A DNA stretch of 64,000 nucleotides. Source: Gautieria morchelliformis (lineage: Eukaryota; Basidiomycota; Agaricomycetes; Gomphales; Gomphaceae). Each line of letters begins with the position of its first letter. Within the stretch, counting starts at the first letter, position 1. Under the pieces are notes generated by a model that had not been told where the DNA came from, did not search any database, and was given only the letters and a program-made list of their open reading frames with translations. The DNA lies in the NCBI GenBank assembly GCA_015179125.1, contig WHVA01000098.1:62001-126000 (forward strand), in the 5' to 3' direction. Below, piece after piece: positions 40,887 through 50,510 of the stretch. The translations under genes and the position numbers were made by a program.

Positions 40887-41195
40887 AGAGGGATCCAAAG
40901 AGGAATAAACAACTATCTATATGACATGAGGCTCACCTGACAGAGAGAGATCCAAAGAGGAAGGATAGGGACTCTCACTGCCAGCACACTGACTATATAC
41001 CTGCACCGTCACACACCTCTTCACTTCTCCAGGGGCACTCACCTTGCAAGCGACACCAGGCCTGACCTCCATGGTGATCACCTAATGCATAGGACCGTGC
41101 ACATGATGCCAACACCACTCCGGGATTGAAGCCAAGGCTGAGGGTCAGGGATCTCAGTGGACCAAGAGGAACATGGGGACAGGTCTGGGGCTCAG
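40887..41195 (-). repeat. D LTR, main piece
   Basis: Reverse-complement counterpart of 13979-14289. It ends abruptly at CTCAG next to gypsy A copy 3 without a target duplication. Confidence 0.85.
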
Positions 41196-41739
41196 TGTTA
41201 GGGCAACCCTGGCTGGTTGTGGAGATCACACTACCACAGAACTGACAAGGGGAAATCCAAAGTATGTATAAATGAACGGAGTATACAAGAGAGGGGATTC
41301 TCACCTGACAAGGGGAAATCCAAAGTATGTATAAATGAACGGAGTATACAAGAGAGGGGATTCTCACCTGACAAGGGGAAATCCAAAGAGAAAAGTCTAA
41401 GGACCCCCAATGTCAGCGAGCCCGTATTATACTACGCTGCGCAGCCAGGGACAACACTTGGCACCCGCCATCAACCCTGCACCTCCCTGACCCTTGATCA
41501 ACCCTTGATGCCACCTATTACGCGAGTCGCTTGATTTCCGACACTGTTCCGAGAGTGGAAGTCGGAAATTGGGGTGGAACTGGCAAGGCGAGCAGAACTG
41601 GTGGAAGTTCTCCCAGAAGCGGAATCATTTCCGAAAGCGGAGGTGGAGATGGAATCGGAACCGGAAGCAGAGTCGGAAATGGAGTCGGAACTGGGTGTGG
41701 TGTCGGAACTGGAAATGGAAAACAGGGTGTCCCCTGACA
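41196..41739 (-). repeat. 3' LTR of gypsy A copy 3, two leader units
   Basis: 544 bp, exactly 63 bp longer than the partner. Leader units lie at 41242-41304 and 41305-41367 in tandem. Pol reads ~240 nt into it. Confidence 0.95.
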
Positions 41740-44700
41740 TCACCCCCCCTCTAGCGTGCTGCGTCCTCGAAGCACGGGACACGAGGGATTGAAATGCCAG
41801 CGAGCAGATCCAGCGAGGGGCACCAGGATGTGTCCTATAGAACTCCCGGAGTTTGTCTGGAGCGGAAACATCTTGCTCCGGGACCCACGAATTCTCCTCG
41901 TACCCATACCCTTCCCATTTCACGAGGAATTGGAGTCGTCCTCGCACAAACCGGCTGTCCAGGATCCGTTCCACCACATAGTGCTCTTCCCCGTCTACAA
42001 TTTCTGGCGGAGGTGGCGGATGAGCCTTCCGACCTGGAATTGGGTCCTCAAGCATAGGGAGTAACTTCACCACGTTGAAGACGGGGTGGAGGCGGGACAT
42101 GGACATCGGAAGTCGGAGGCGGTATGCATTCCGTCCAACCCTCCGCGTCACTGTGAAGGGTCCGAGGTAGCGATGGGCAAGCTTCTGCGAAGGGCGCGTG
42201 GTGCGGATGTCACTTGCGTCTAGATACACCTTGTCTCCAACTTGGTATTCCGGGGCAGGAACCCGGCGTTGGTTGTAGTACCTTGCCATGTCATCCTTGG
42301 CCTTTGCAAGGGCCGACTTGGCTTCCGAAAGGGTGGAGTCCATGCGGTCTCGGAACTCATTGACCGTCTCGAGTCGGGACTCAGCCTGGCGTGGTTCGAA
42401 GCCCATCCGCGGGTGTCGTCCGGAGTCAAGAATGAAGGGAGTCTGTTGCGTGGCGGAATGGACATGGTTGTTGTATTGGAATTCCGCCAGTGGAAGTAAC
42501 TCATCCCAGTCATCCTGCCTCTCATTGACAAAGAGGCGGAGATATTGCTCCAACTCCTGATTGACCCGTTCCGTCTGTCCGTCACCCTGCGGATGGTACG
42601 CTGTGGTGGTAGCCAGCTTTATGCCGGGCAGGCGGTAGAGTTCCCGCATCAGTTCCGCGACAAACTGCGGACCTCGGTCGGAAACAACTTGCCTCGGGAG
42701 CCCATGCAACTTCCAGACATGTGCAAGGAACAGGCAGGCCGCTCCGAGGGCTGTGATCATCGTGTGCGTCGGAATGAAGTGGGACACCTTGCTTACCGAA
42801 TCCACGACGTTCATGATCGCGTTGTAGCCATGAGACTCGGGGAGTTCAACGATGAAGTCGATACTGATGGTGTCCCAGCGGGATTCGGGAATCGGGAGCG
42901 GAACAAGTTCTCCGACGGGCGGATGTCGTTGCGCTTTGGTTCGGAGACAAAGGTCACATGTCTTCACGTACTGTCCAATGTAGCGGGAGATCTGAGGCCA
43001 CCAGTAATTGTGAGCCACTAACTCCAGCGTCTTCCACCTGCCAGCATGTCCAGCGACCTGTGTGTCATGGTGCTGGGACACGATGCGGCGGCGGAGGTCC
43101 GCCCCACCTGGAACGTAGACCTTGCCTCTGAAGTGGAGCAGCCCATCACGTTCCGACCATTCCGCTGCCCGTACCGACCGTGAGTGCCCTTTCCGAAGTT
43201 CCTCCACTGCCTTCACCACCGACTCCTCCTTCTCTCCTTTCCGGTACTGCCTCCGGATATCCCGGAGCATTTCCGCTTCCGCTCCAACCGCAGTCACTCC
43301 TTCTAGGGCGCGGATTGCAAAGAGACTTGGGCGGAGCAGTGTCATATCCGCGTTGTCTCCACTTCCGCTTCCATGATCCGTGCAGCGGGATGGGGCATCA
43401 GGTTTGCCCATGGTGCGGCCGGGGTGGTGGTGGAGCATGAAGTCAAACCGGGACAGGTGTAGGGACCACCGTGCTTGTCGTCGGTTCAACTTCTTAGACG
43501 TGCAGAAATACTCGAGGTTCTTGTGGTCTGTCCAGATCTCAAATGGGCATAGAGCACCCTCGAGGAAGTGTCGCCACTCCTCCAGCGCTCGGATGATTGC
43601 CAGCATCTCCTTGTCATGGATCTCATAATTCCGCTCGACTGGACTGAGGCTCTTAGAGAAGAAGGCAATCGGATGCCACCCCCCACCATCTTCCGACGAC
43701 TGTTGTGACAAGACCACTCCGGTAGCTGTGTCGGAAGAATCCGCCTCGACCCGATAAGGGCGAGAGTCATCGGGAAAGATCAGGACCGGGGCGGAAGTGA
43801 TCAGCTCCTTGAGTTTGTCGAAGGAGGCCTGTTCCGTCTCTCCCCACCGCCATCCAACCTCCTTCTTGGTGAGGTCAAAGAGGGCACAGGCGTGGCCGGA
43901 GAAGTCCTTGATGAACCGCCGGTAGAAATTGACAAACCCAATGAAGGACTGGACCTCCTTCTTGTTCCGTGGCATGGACCAATCCGATACACCGGAAACT
44001 TTGACGGGGTCCATTTCCACCTTTCCTTCCGACACAATCACCCCAAGATACTCTATCCGCGTCCGCTCAAATTCGCACTTTTCCGGCTTGAGACACAGGT
44101 TGTACTCCCGGAGCCGTTCCAGCACTCTCCGCACGACTTCCCGATGTTCGGACATTGTTTTTGTGAAGATGAGGATGTCATCGAGGTAGACGCAGACAAC
44201 CCCTTCTGCTATCATGTCACGGAAAATGTCATTCATCATTGTCTGGAACGTGGCAGGACTGTTGGTGAGGCCAAAGAACATGACCTGTGGCTCAAAGAGT
44301 CCTCGGTTGGTGCGGAATGCGGCCTTCCACTCGTCTCCCTCCCGGATCCGGACATTATTGAAGCCCCAGCGGACATCCAGCTTAGTGAAGTACCTCGCCC
44401 CGCGGAGTTGTGTGATCAGTTCGGAAATGAGTGGAATGGGGTACCGGTTCTTGATCGTGATCGCATTCAAGGCCCGGTAATCCTGCACAAGTCTGAGCGA
44501 GCCGTCCTTCTTCTTGATGAAGAACACCGGAGATGCCATGGGTGACTTGGAGGGGCGGATCCTCCCTGTACGGAGGTTTTCTGCAAGGAATGCATCGAGC
44601 TCTACCTGCTCCTTGGGTGACAGCGGGTAGACCTTGCAGTTGGTGGGCTTTGACCCAGGCTCCAACTCGATGGCATGGTCCCACAGCTTCCGCAGAGGCA

Positions 44701-45667
44701 GGGCATCAAACGACTCCTTGGAAAAGACATCCTCGAACTCCCGCAGGTACTCTGGAATTTCCGCCTCCACTCTATCATGCCTCTTAGAGGCTTCAGCAAG
44801 GCGTTGCGAAATATTTCCGGTGGCGCGGATGTGTTCCGCTCCCGGTGGAAGGTTTACGTACAGCAAGCGCTCCCCTTCCGCCAGAGTGTCTTCCGGGCCG
44901 AGTCGGATGACGTCGGAATCGGAATCGGAATCGGAATCGGAATCGGAAGTGGGATCCGGGTCAAATTCCGCTTCCGAGTCTTCTTCTGCAAGCAGTGGAT
45001 GGGGGCCGGAACGACATGTCTGTATGAGCCGTTGTGTCTTCCGCTGCTCCTGGCACTCCTTCCGCACTTCCGACCGGCACATGTGACACTTGGCTGGACA
45101 TCGACTCATCAGTACCTTCCGAGTCTGCCAATTGATCTCCGGGTTGCGCTCCTGGAGCCAGGTAAACCCGAGGATGATGTCTTGCTTCCCCAGGCTGGTG
45201 ACAGCGAAGGAAGTGCGTTCCAAGTGTCCATTGTAGCGGAGAATTGTGTCCACTATCTCCGTGATGGACCCTGCCTCATTGGGGCTTCCATCCACATTGA
45301 ACACCGGGATTGCACGTTGCAACTTCCGCGTGGTCAGTGGGTTCCGTTCCACATAGTCCCGGTCTATAAACTGACCAGTGGCCCCGCAATCGACAAGGGC
45401 GGGTCCGGATTTGACTTCCGCCGTATCTGTCGTCTGGATCTCCACCTTGATGACTAGTGACTTGGGGCCAGGGGTGGCAGCAACAACATAGCGCTTCGGA
45501 AGGTGTCTCTCCCAAGGGCGGATGCGGGATAGACGGGGTGTCAGATTTGGCTTTTGTGTGACTTTATCCGGTGGGTCTGTATGAAGTGAGGGGTGTGGGG
45601 GATTTTCATTCTCTACTTCAAGACAAGCAAACCGGTTATGTACAGGCAGCAGGGGCACACATCTCAC
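41498..45667 (-). CDS. pol: Gypsy A copy 3 Pol polyprotein
   Basis: 1389 residues, uninterrupted. Protease active site 'ALVDCGATGQF' (Asp93; Cys replaces the usual Ser). A Ser/Asp hexanucleotide repeat follows at ~241-252. Reverse transcriptase is at ~340-520 with Asp431 in 'FTKLDVRWG' and 'VYLDDILIF' at 494-497. RNase H has 'WTDHKNLEYF'. Integrase has the HHCC zinc module ('QHHDTQVAGHAGRW', 'CDLCLRTK') and a D-D-E core ('VSDRGPQFV', 'DGQTERVNQE'). Then come GPY/F ('YLGPFTVTRRVGRNAY') and a chromodomain ('EEHYVVERILDSRFVRGR') that guides integration to marked chromatin. The last ~80 residues lie inside the 3' LTR and are Ser-rich. It starts 1 nt before the gag stop (-1 phase) at a GTG, so it is probably made as Gag-Pol. 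Confidence 0.95.
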   Translation of the reverse strand: MRCVPLLPVHNRFACLEVENENPPHPSLHTDPPDKVTQKPNLTPRLSRIRPWERHLPKRYVVAATPGPKSLVIKVEIQTTDTAEVKSGPALVDCGATGQFIDRDYVERNPLTTRKLQRAIPVFNVDGSPNEAGSITEIVDTILRYNGHLERTSFAVTSLGKQDIILGFTWLQERNPEINWQTRKVLMSRCPAKCHMCRSEVRKECQEQRKTQRLIQTCRSGPHPLLAEEDSEAEFDPDPTSDSDSDSDSDSDVIRLGPEDTLAEGERLLYVNLPPGAEHIRATGNISQRLAEASKRHDRVEAEIPEYLREFEDVFSKESFDALPLRKLWDHAIELEPGSKPTNCKVYPLSPKEQVELDAFLAENLRTGRIRPSKSPMASPVFFIKKKDGSLRLVQDYRALNAITIKNRYPIPLISELITQLRGARYFTKLDVRWGFNNVRIREGDEWKAAFRTNRGLFEPQVMFFGLTNSPATFQTMMNDIFRDMIAEGVVCVYLDDILIFTKTMSEHREVVRRVLERLREYNLCLKPEKCEFERTRIEYLGVIVSEGKVEMDPVKVSGVSDWSMPRNKKEVQSFIGFVNFYRRFIKDFSGHACALFDLTKKEVGWRWGETEQASFDKLKELITSAPVLIFPDDSRPYRVEADSSDTATGVVLSQQSSEDGGGWHPIAFFSKSLSPVERNYEIHDKEMLAIIRALEEWRHFLEGALCPFEIWTDHKNLEYFCTSKKLNRRQARWSLHLSRFDFMLHHHPGRTMGKPDAPSRCTDHGSGSGDNADMTLLRPSLFAIRALEGVTAVGAEAEMLRDIRRQYRKGEKEESVVKAVEELRKGHSRSVRAAEWSERDGLLHFRGKVYVPGGADLRRRIVSQHHDTQVAGHAGRWKTLELVAHNYWWPQISRYIGQYVKTCDLCLRTKAQRHPPVGELVPLPIPESRWDTISIDFIVELPESHGYNAIMNVVDSVSKVSHFIPTHTMITALGAACLFLAHVWKLHGLPRQVVSDRGPQFVAELMRELYRLPGIKLATTTAYHPQGDGQTERVNQELEQYLRLFVNERQDDWDELLPLAEFQYNNHVHSATQQTPFILDSGRHPRMGFEPRQAESRLETVNEFRDRMDSTLSEAKSALAKAKDDMARYYNQRRVPAPEYQVGDKVYLDASDIRTTRPSQKLAHRYLGPFTVTRRVGRNAYRLRLPMSMSRLHPVFNVVKLLPMLEDPIPGRKAHPPPPPEIVDGEEHYVVERILDSRFVRGRLQFLVKWEGYGYEENSWVPEQDVSAPDKLREFYRTHPGAPRWICSLAFQSLVSRASRTQHARGGVMSGDTLFSISSSDTTPSSDSISDSASGSDSISTSAFGNDSASGRTSTSSARLASSTPISDFHSRNSVGNQATRVIGGIKG
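44911..44950 (-). repeat. Coding hexanucleotide repeat in pol
   Basis: About six TCCGAT units (sense) encode Ser-Asp pairs after the protease. Copy 2 has about two, copy 1 about five, so the tract varies between copies. Confidence 0.85.
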
Positions 45668-46839
45668 CCGCTGCGCGTCACAAAATCCGACGCATCTTCC
45701 ACTTCCGATGTACCATGTTCCGCATCTTTGGAAATTCCTTCCGCAGTGGGCATTCCGCTTATGTCTGCGAGTGCGAGGAACTCTGGAAGGAGCTCGAGTT
45801 TCTCCTCTGTGGTCATAAGCCGGATGTCAAAGGCTTGGGGGCACTCGCGGGTATAGTGGCCTGGTTGTTGACATCGGAAGCAGGTGATAGTTCCGCGGCC
45901 TTTCCCGCGCATGTGGTCAACATCCATCAGGGCAGGGCCACTCTTCGAGGGAGGAGGGCTATGGTTCCTAATAGGAGCAGGCGGAACAAGCGTCGGAAAT
46001 ACTTTCCGCGTGGGAATGAATGCGCTTCCGGGTTTTGGCATAGGTGGAGTAGGACGAGTGGAATTGCGTGTCATGTTCTGGCTCGTCTCCACGAAGGCCT
46101 CATTTGCTTCCCTGTTCCGGGACACCCTCTGTGCAGCTTGGTACCAACATTCCGGGTCAACAAAATCCGGAGCTCCATCCCCAAGCAGCTTGACTTGGTT
46201 CTGGAGTGTCGGATCAAGTCCTCGTCGGAATTTGATGACGATCGTCCTGTCGTCGTCATACTCCGCAAGGTCGATGAGCTCCTGGAAGCGATCGATGTAG
46301 TCATCGACCGGATCCTTGGCCTGGTACCAGCTGGTCCCCTCGAGCTTCATAAGGGCTGTGAGCTGCTCGTTTTTTGGGCAGAACTGGTCGGAAAATGTTT
46401 TCTCGAAGGCGTCCCAGTCTCGGAAGTAGTTCCCTTTGCCCTTTGCTTCATGTCGGATCACCTTGTTTGCAAAATGGGCTGCGCGGTCCGACTTGAAAAA
46501 GGACAATGCCCAGTGAATCCGAGCCTGGTCGTTCGGAAAGAGGTCTCCGACAATGGCGAAGTAGATGCTGCATGTGTTGAAGAATGCACGTCCCTTCTCC
46601 CGATCTCCGTCAAAGTCCGCTGGAGTTGCGGGTTTGACCTTTGCTAACTTCGCGGACATCCTCTCTTCCGCTAGTTCCGCTTTTCCGAAATCCGGATCAT
46701 CCAGCATTTCATTTCCACCACTTTGTGGAACCTCTAACTTAGCCAAAATCGCTTGTAAGGCTGTTTCAATCGCGTCGGCCTTCATCCGGTTCCGCGTCAA
46801 TTCCTCCTCCATATTCCGAAGACGATTGTCCGGCTCCAT
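45664..46839 (-). CDS. gag: Gypsy A copy 3 Gag
   Basis: 391 residues from MEPDNRLRNMEEELT. The capsid core 'FNTCSIYFAIVGDLFPND' and 'YIDRFQELIDLAEYDDD' is intact, as is the CCHC knuckle 'CFRCQQPGHYTRECP'. Length and order are the same as copy 2. The stop TGA overlaps the first pol codon (GTGA). It forms the particle shell and binds the element RNA. Confidence 0.94.
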   Translation of the reverse strand: MEPDNRLRNMEEELTRNRMKADAIETALQAILAKLEVPQSGGNEMLDDPDFGKAELAEERMSAKLAKVKPATPADFDGDREKGRAFFNTCSIYFAIVGDLFPNDQARIHWALSFFKSDRAAHFANKVIRHEAKGKGNYFRDWDAFEKTFSDQFCPKNEQLTALMKLEGTSWYQAKDPVDDYIDRFQELIDLAEYDDDRTIVIKFRRGLDPTLQNQVKLLGDGAPDFVDPECWYQAAQRVSRNREANEAFVETSQNMTRNSTRPTPPMPKPGSAFIPTRKVFPTLVPPAPIRNHSPPPSKSGPALMDVDHMRGKGRGTITCFRCQQPGHYTRECPQAFDIRLMTTEEKLELLPEFLALADISGMPTAEGISKDAEHGTSEVEDASDFVTRSG

Positions 46840-47014
46840 GTCGGAAGGAGGAATGTGGGACGGGATTTCCAGGGTTGGGAGCTCGACGTAAGAAGAAGGG
46901 CTGTCGTACGCTGTGTGTGCGGAAGAGGTTGCGATCTCCGAGTCGCTGTCTCCGATTCCGAACGCACCTATGGCGGCTGCAACGCGCAGTACGACCGCCG
47001 GTCCTCTAGGGAAG

Positions 47015-47024
47015 AGACTTTTCT
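47015..47024 (-). promoter_or_regulatory. Self-priming PBS, gypsy A copy 3
   Basis: Sense AGAAAAGTCT two bases after the LTR, unchanged from copies 1 and 2. Confidence 0.7.
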
Positions 47025-47026
47025 GC

Positions 47027-47507
47027 TGTTAGGGCAACCCTGGCTGGTTGTGGAGATCACACTACCACACAACTGACAAGGGGAAATCCAAAGTATGTAT
47101 AAATGAACGGAGTATACAAGAGAGGGGATTCTCACCTGACAAGGGGAAATCCAAAGAGAAAAGTCTAAGGACCCCCAATGTCAGCGAGCCCGTATTATAC
47201 TACGCTGCGCAGCCAGGGACAACACTTGGCACCCGCCATCAACCCTGCACCTCCCTGACCCTTGATCGACCCTTGATGCCACCTATTACGCGAGTCGCTT
47301 GATTTCCGACACTGTTCCAAGAGTGGAAGTCGGAAATTGGGGTGGAACTGGCAAGGTGAACAGAACTGGTGGAAGTTCTCCCAGAAGCGGAATCATTTCC
47401 GAAAGAGGAGGCGGAGATGGAATCGGAACCGGAAGCGGAGTCGGAAATGGAGTCGGAACTGGGTGTGGTGTCGGAACTGGAAATGGAAAACAGGGTGTCC
47501 CCTGACA
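47027..47507 (-). repeat. 5' LTR of gypsy A copy 3
   Basis: 481 bp, TGTTAGGGCAACCC...GTCCCCTGACA on plus. One leader unit at 47073-47135. Both LTRs of this copy read CCTAACA where others read CCTTACA, which confirms they are a pair. Confidence 0.95.
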
Positions 47508-47553
47508 GTAGTGTGATCTCCACAACTAGCAAGGATTGCCCTTGCAGTGTTTG
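47508..47553. repeat. C LTR stub
   Basis: Reverse-complement counterpart of 13246-13290 (the first bases of LTR C and its flank). The rest of C, its chromodomain and the start of D are missing here and replaced by copy 3. Confidence 0.8.
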
Positions 47554-48039
47554 TGTAAGGGCAACCCTAGTTAGCTGTGGAGATCACACTACCACACAAC
47601 TGACAAGGGGAAATACGAAGTATACATATAAATGAACAGAATACACAAGAGAGGGGATTCTCACCTGACAAGGGGAAGTCCGAAGAGAAAAGTCTAAGGA
47701 CTCCCAATGCCAGCGAGCCCATATTATACGGTGCTAGTCCACAGCCAGGGACAACACCCAGCACTTGCCATCAACCCTGCATTGCCCTGACCCTGACCCC
47801 TGACCAACCCTTGACGTCACATACTACGCGAGTTGCTTGACTCCCAACACTGTTCCGAAGGTGGAAGTCGGAGAATGGAGCGGAATTGGCAAAGCGAACG
47901 GAACTGGTGGGAGTTTTCCCAGAAGTGGAACTATTTCCAAAAGCGGAGTTGGAGATGGAAGTGGAACCAGAAGCAGAGTCGGAAATGGAAGCGGAACTCA
48001 GGGTGGTGTCGGAGCTGGAAAACAGGGTGTCCCCTGGCA
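47554..48039 (-). mobile_element. Gypsy A-type solo LTR
   Basis: 486 bp with perfect duplication GTTTG at 47549-47553 and 48040-48044. It is the inverted twin of 12760-13245 (same length, same flanks). One leader unit is present. Confidence 0.92.
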
Positions 48040-48044
48040 GTTTG

Positions 48045-48228
48045 CATATCTGCTATTCACTGATGCACACTATTAAACTCAGTGAATAGACCATTCACTG
48101 AGGTACAAACTATCTACTGGTCCAATAGATATATTCGGCGAATTCGGCAAAGAACGAACGGAGCAAACATAGAAGTGATGAAAGGGAAAATGGAGTTACT
48201 AGATACAAGAAATAAATGAGTCATGACA
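48045..48228. repeat. Duplicated flank and S LTR end fragment
   Basis: 48045-48138 mirrors 12665-12754. From about 48130 the sequence is the last ~100 bp of S ('ggcgaattcggcaaag' ... GTCATGACA). Confidence 0.7.
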
Positions 48229-48600
48229 CCAAGCAACTCCTGAGTTGGGAGAGGAACCTGCAACTCAAGAGGTGATGGAGGATGTGGAAGAACCAATGTC
48301 AGGTTTTGTAGACCACAGTGGGCAAAAGGTGTGCCCCCATTACCTGTACATAACCTCACCTTTGCAATAGAATTCAGTTGAAGCCACAGAGAAACCCACA
48401 CCCTCCCTCTAGATGTACCTGCCCCGACTTCATGCCTTCGAAAAAAGAATGCCAAGACGGTGCATGATCAGCTCAGTCAGCACCGCCAAGTCCCTGGTGG
48501 TCAGGGTGGAAATTCAGACCACTGACACCGGAGAGGTTAAGGCTGGACCTGCCCTGATTGACAGTGGGGCCACTGTGAAGACATCTTCGAAGCCCTGCAG
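48229..48600 (+). pseudogene. Gypsy protease fragment (plus)
   Basis: Plus strand 'KRMPRRCMISSVSTAKSLVV', 'VEIQTTDTGEVKAGPALIDS' and GAT, the Pol N-terminus and protease DSG site of an A/C-like element. It breaks just after the active site. Confidence 0.75.
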
Positions 48601-48915
48601 TTAATCCAGGATCTGGGTCTCGGCCTTGGCATACTTATGGCAAGCCTCTGCAAGGTGTTGGGATGTTGTGGTCACTGCTCAGATAACCTCAGGTTCGGGC
48701 TTGGGGGGTAAGTCCACATAGAGTAACCGGTTTCCCTCTTGCAGCAGACTCACAAGGTAGGCTTGTTCAGGGTCTGTGGCTTGTGAGGTGTTCAGGTTCC
48801 CATCTACATTGTGTATGTAGATCGGCTTCTGGAGCTTCTGCATACTAAGACAGTTCCTCTCCATGTATGCTAGCAAATTACATAACATTGTTATGTAAAA
48901 TGCCAAACAACCCAC
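48601..48915 (-). pseudogene. Gypsy protease-RT linker fragment (minus)
   Basis: Minus strand 'YMERNCLSMQKLQKPIYIHN' (protease C-terminal part) and 'LLQEGNRLLYVDLPP'. It is the same element type as the neighbour but opposite in direction, so the pair is an inverted junction. Confidence 0.7.
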
Positions 48916-50500
48916 ATCCCCAACTTTCTACTATTGATCTACTATTTTTATAAATTCTATGGTGACCGATTGCACAGTGCTGCAATAGATTAGAATGGTG
49001 AGAACAGGATGGTTAATGCAAGTCACTGCATCTTGATTGCTATGGGGTTTGCATTGGAATCACGGCTATGATGCATTAGCTTGCATGCTATCCTTGAGCC
49101 TCTACCATTCTTCCAGATCCTACCAAGCTATTAATCAGTGCCTGATGGAGACTCAAATCACTCACTGGACACAACAGGCCCTGCCAGTTCTACCTCTCCA
49201 GACTATCCAGTTGCCCTAGGAACGCCTCTAAGTCCCAGCTGACCTAGCCTCTTCTGATTGCTGGCTTTCCTGACCAGCCATATCATTTTGCAAGGTCTCA
49301 GCACTAAAAGCCTGTGGGTGCCCAAATTCAGCCACTATGGCATTGTGAACACTTTGTCTGGCCACTTGGATGGTGGAGAATAAAAGAGTGGGTGATGAGG
49401 GGCTGTTAAGCTGAGAGTTTCTCTCTCTGAGAGCTAGGTGAAAATGACAGATCATAATTGGTGACAAGCTGCACGTGCACTGTTAGTACAATCACAAGCC
49501 TTTCTCACTAAAAATATACCTGTTGTGAAGAGGGATTAAGATGTCATGAAGGCTTGGCTTTATAGAACAAATTCAAGGAGCTGAAATTAGTCATTTTTAT
49601 TATCAAGATCAATGTCTTACATACCCTCAATACCTGAAATGTAAGAGAAGACAGAGTAAGCTCTCAAAGCTCAACAGGTTTATAAGTAACAAGACCTTAG
49701 ATGTGATAGTACTAGCTACAGTAATGGTAAGCACAAATCTGAGTATAAATTAGATACATGAAATATCAAAGGAATAATACTCCATACCCATATCTGACAA
49801 AGCCTTGACTGTAGATTTGTGATATGTCCACACATATAAGCAATATTGTGTATACTCACCTTGGTAAATCAGTAGACTAAGAAGTGAGTTCTGATACCAA
49901 ATTTCAGCTCTCCACCAAATCCTCAGGGTTTGAATTGAGTTCAGAATGGTTACTATCAGAACTCCACTGTCAAAAAGGATTACAGTAACATTATTGGTGA
50001 GGGCCACTGTCAAAGGTATTCAGAGACAAATTCAGCAAGCAGGCCCCTCAGTCTTACACCTGAAGAAACATGAGTATAAATCTATGCAGAAAGTCCTAGT
50101 CAGTACTGACAAATTCAATGTATTTTGTGAACTGGGATTGCAGTTGTCCAAAATAGATATGTACTATATCCAGTGAAGTGAGTTTATACTATTTATACAA
50201 AGTCTGCACAGGGACATACCACATCACTGATAATAGCACCAAGAATAAGCAGCCCAAGAATACCCAAAACTCTTTGATTCTGAAGGGAAATAGCATAAGT
50301 GCGAGCTAGCAGAAGGCCTAGATAATAAAATGTTTTGATTCTTCTGTCCAAGGAATCTATGTGTATAATCACTCACCCTGTACACCAATCCGAGAAGGAA
50401 CTGCTAAAGAACCAGCTAGGTGACTTGTAGTATCACATTTCCTTTAATTATATGAGTCTCTAGGTTGCCTCTTCATAACAAATGCCAGTCGTACTAGATA
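48916..50500. other. Gene-free region
   Basis: No supported gene or named repeat. Short frames (49228-49467, 49750-50013) have no motif I recognise. Confidence 0.4.
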
Positions 50501-50510
50501 CACATTCCAA

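Larger units (their letters stand above)
41196..47507 (-). mobile_element. Gypsy A copy 3, intact reading frames
   Basis: 6312 bp, minus strand, LTRs 41196-41739 (3', two leader units) and 47027-47507 (5', one unit). Gag and pol are both uninterrupted, so this is the best candidate for an autonomous element here. Flanks CTCAG and GTAGT do not match, so the ends reflect recombination or flank deletion, not a simple insertion. Apart from the extra 63 bp, the LTRs differ at about 8 sites by eye (~1.7%), so it is older than copy 2. Confidence 0.95.

Noticed and set aside
43892-45457. Long plus frames antisense to copy 3 pol (217 and 260 residues)
   Set aside because: Shadows of pol in a sequence poor in TA-containing words; no independent start or domain.
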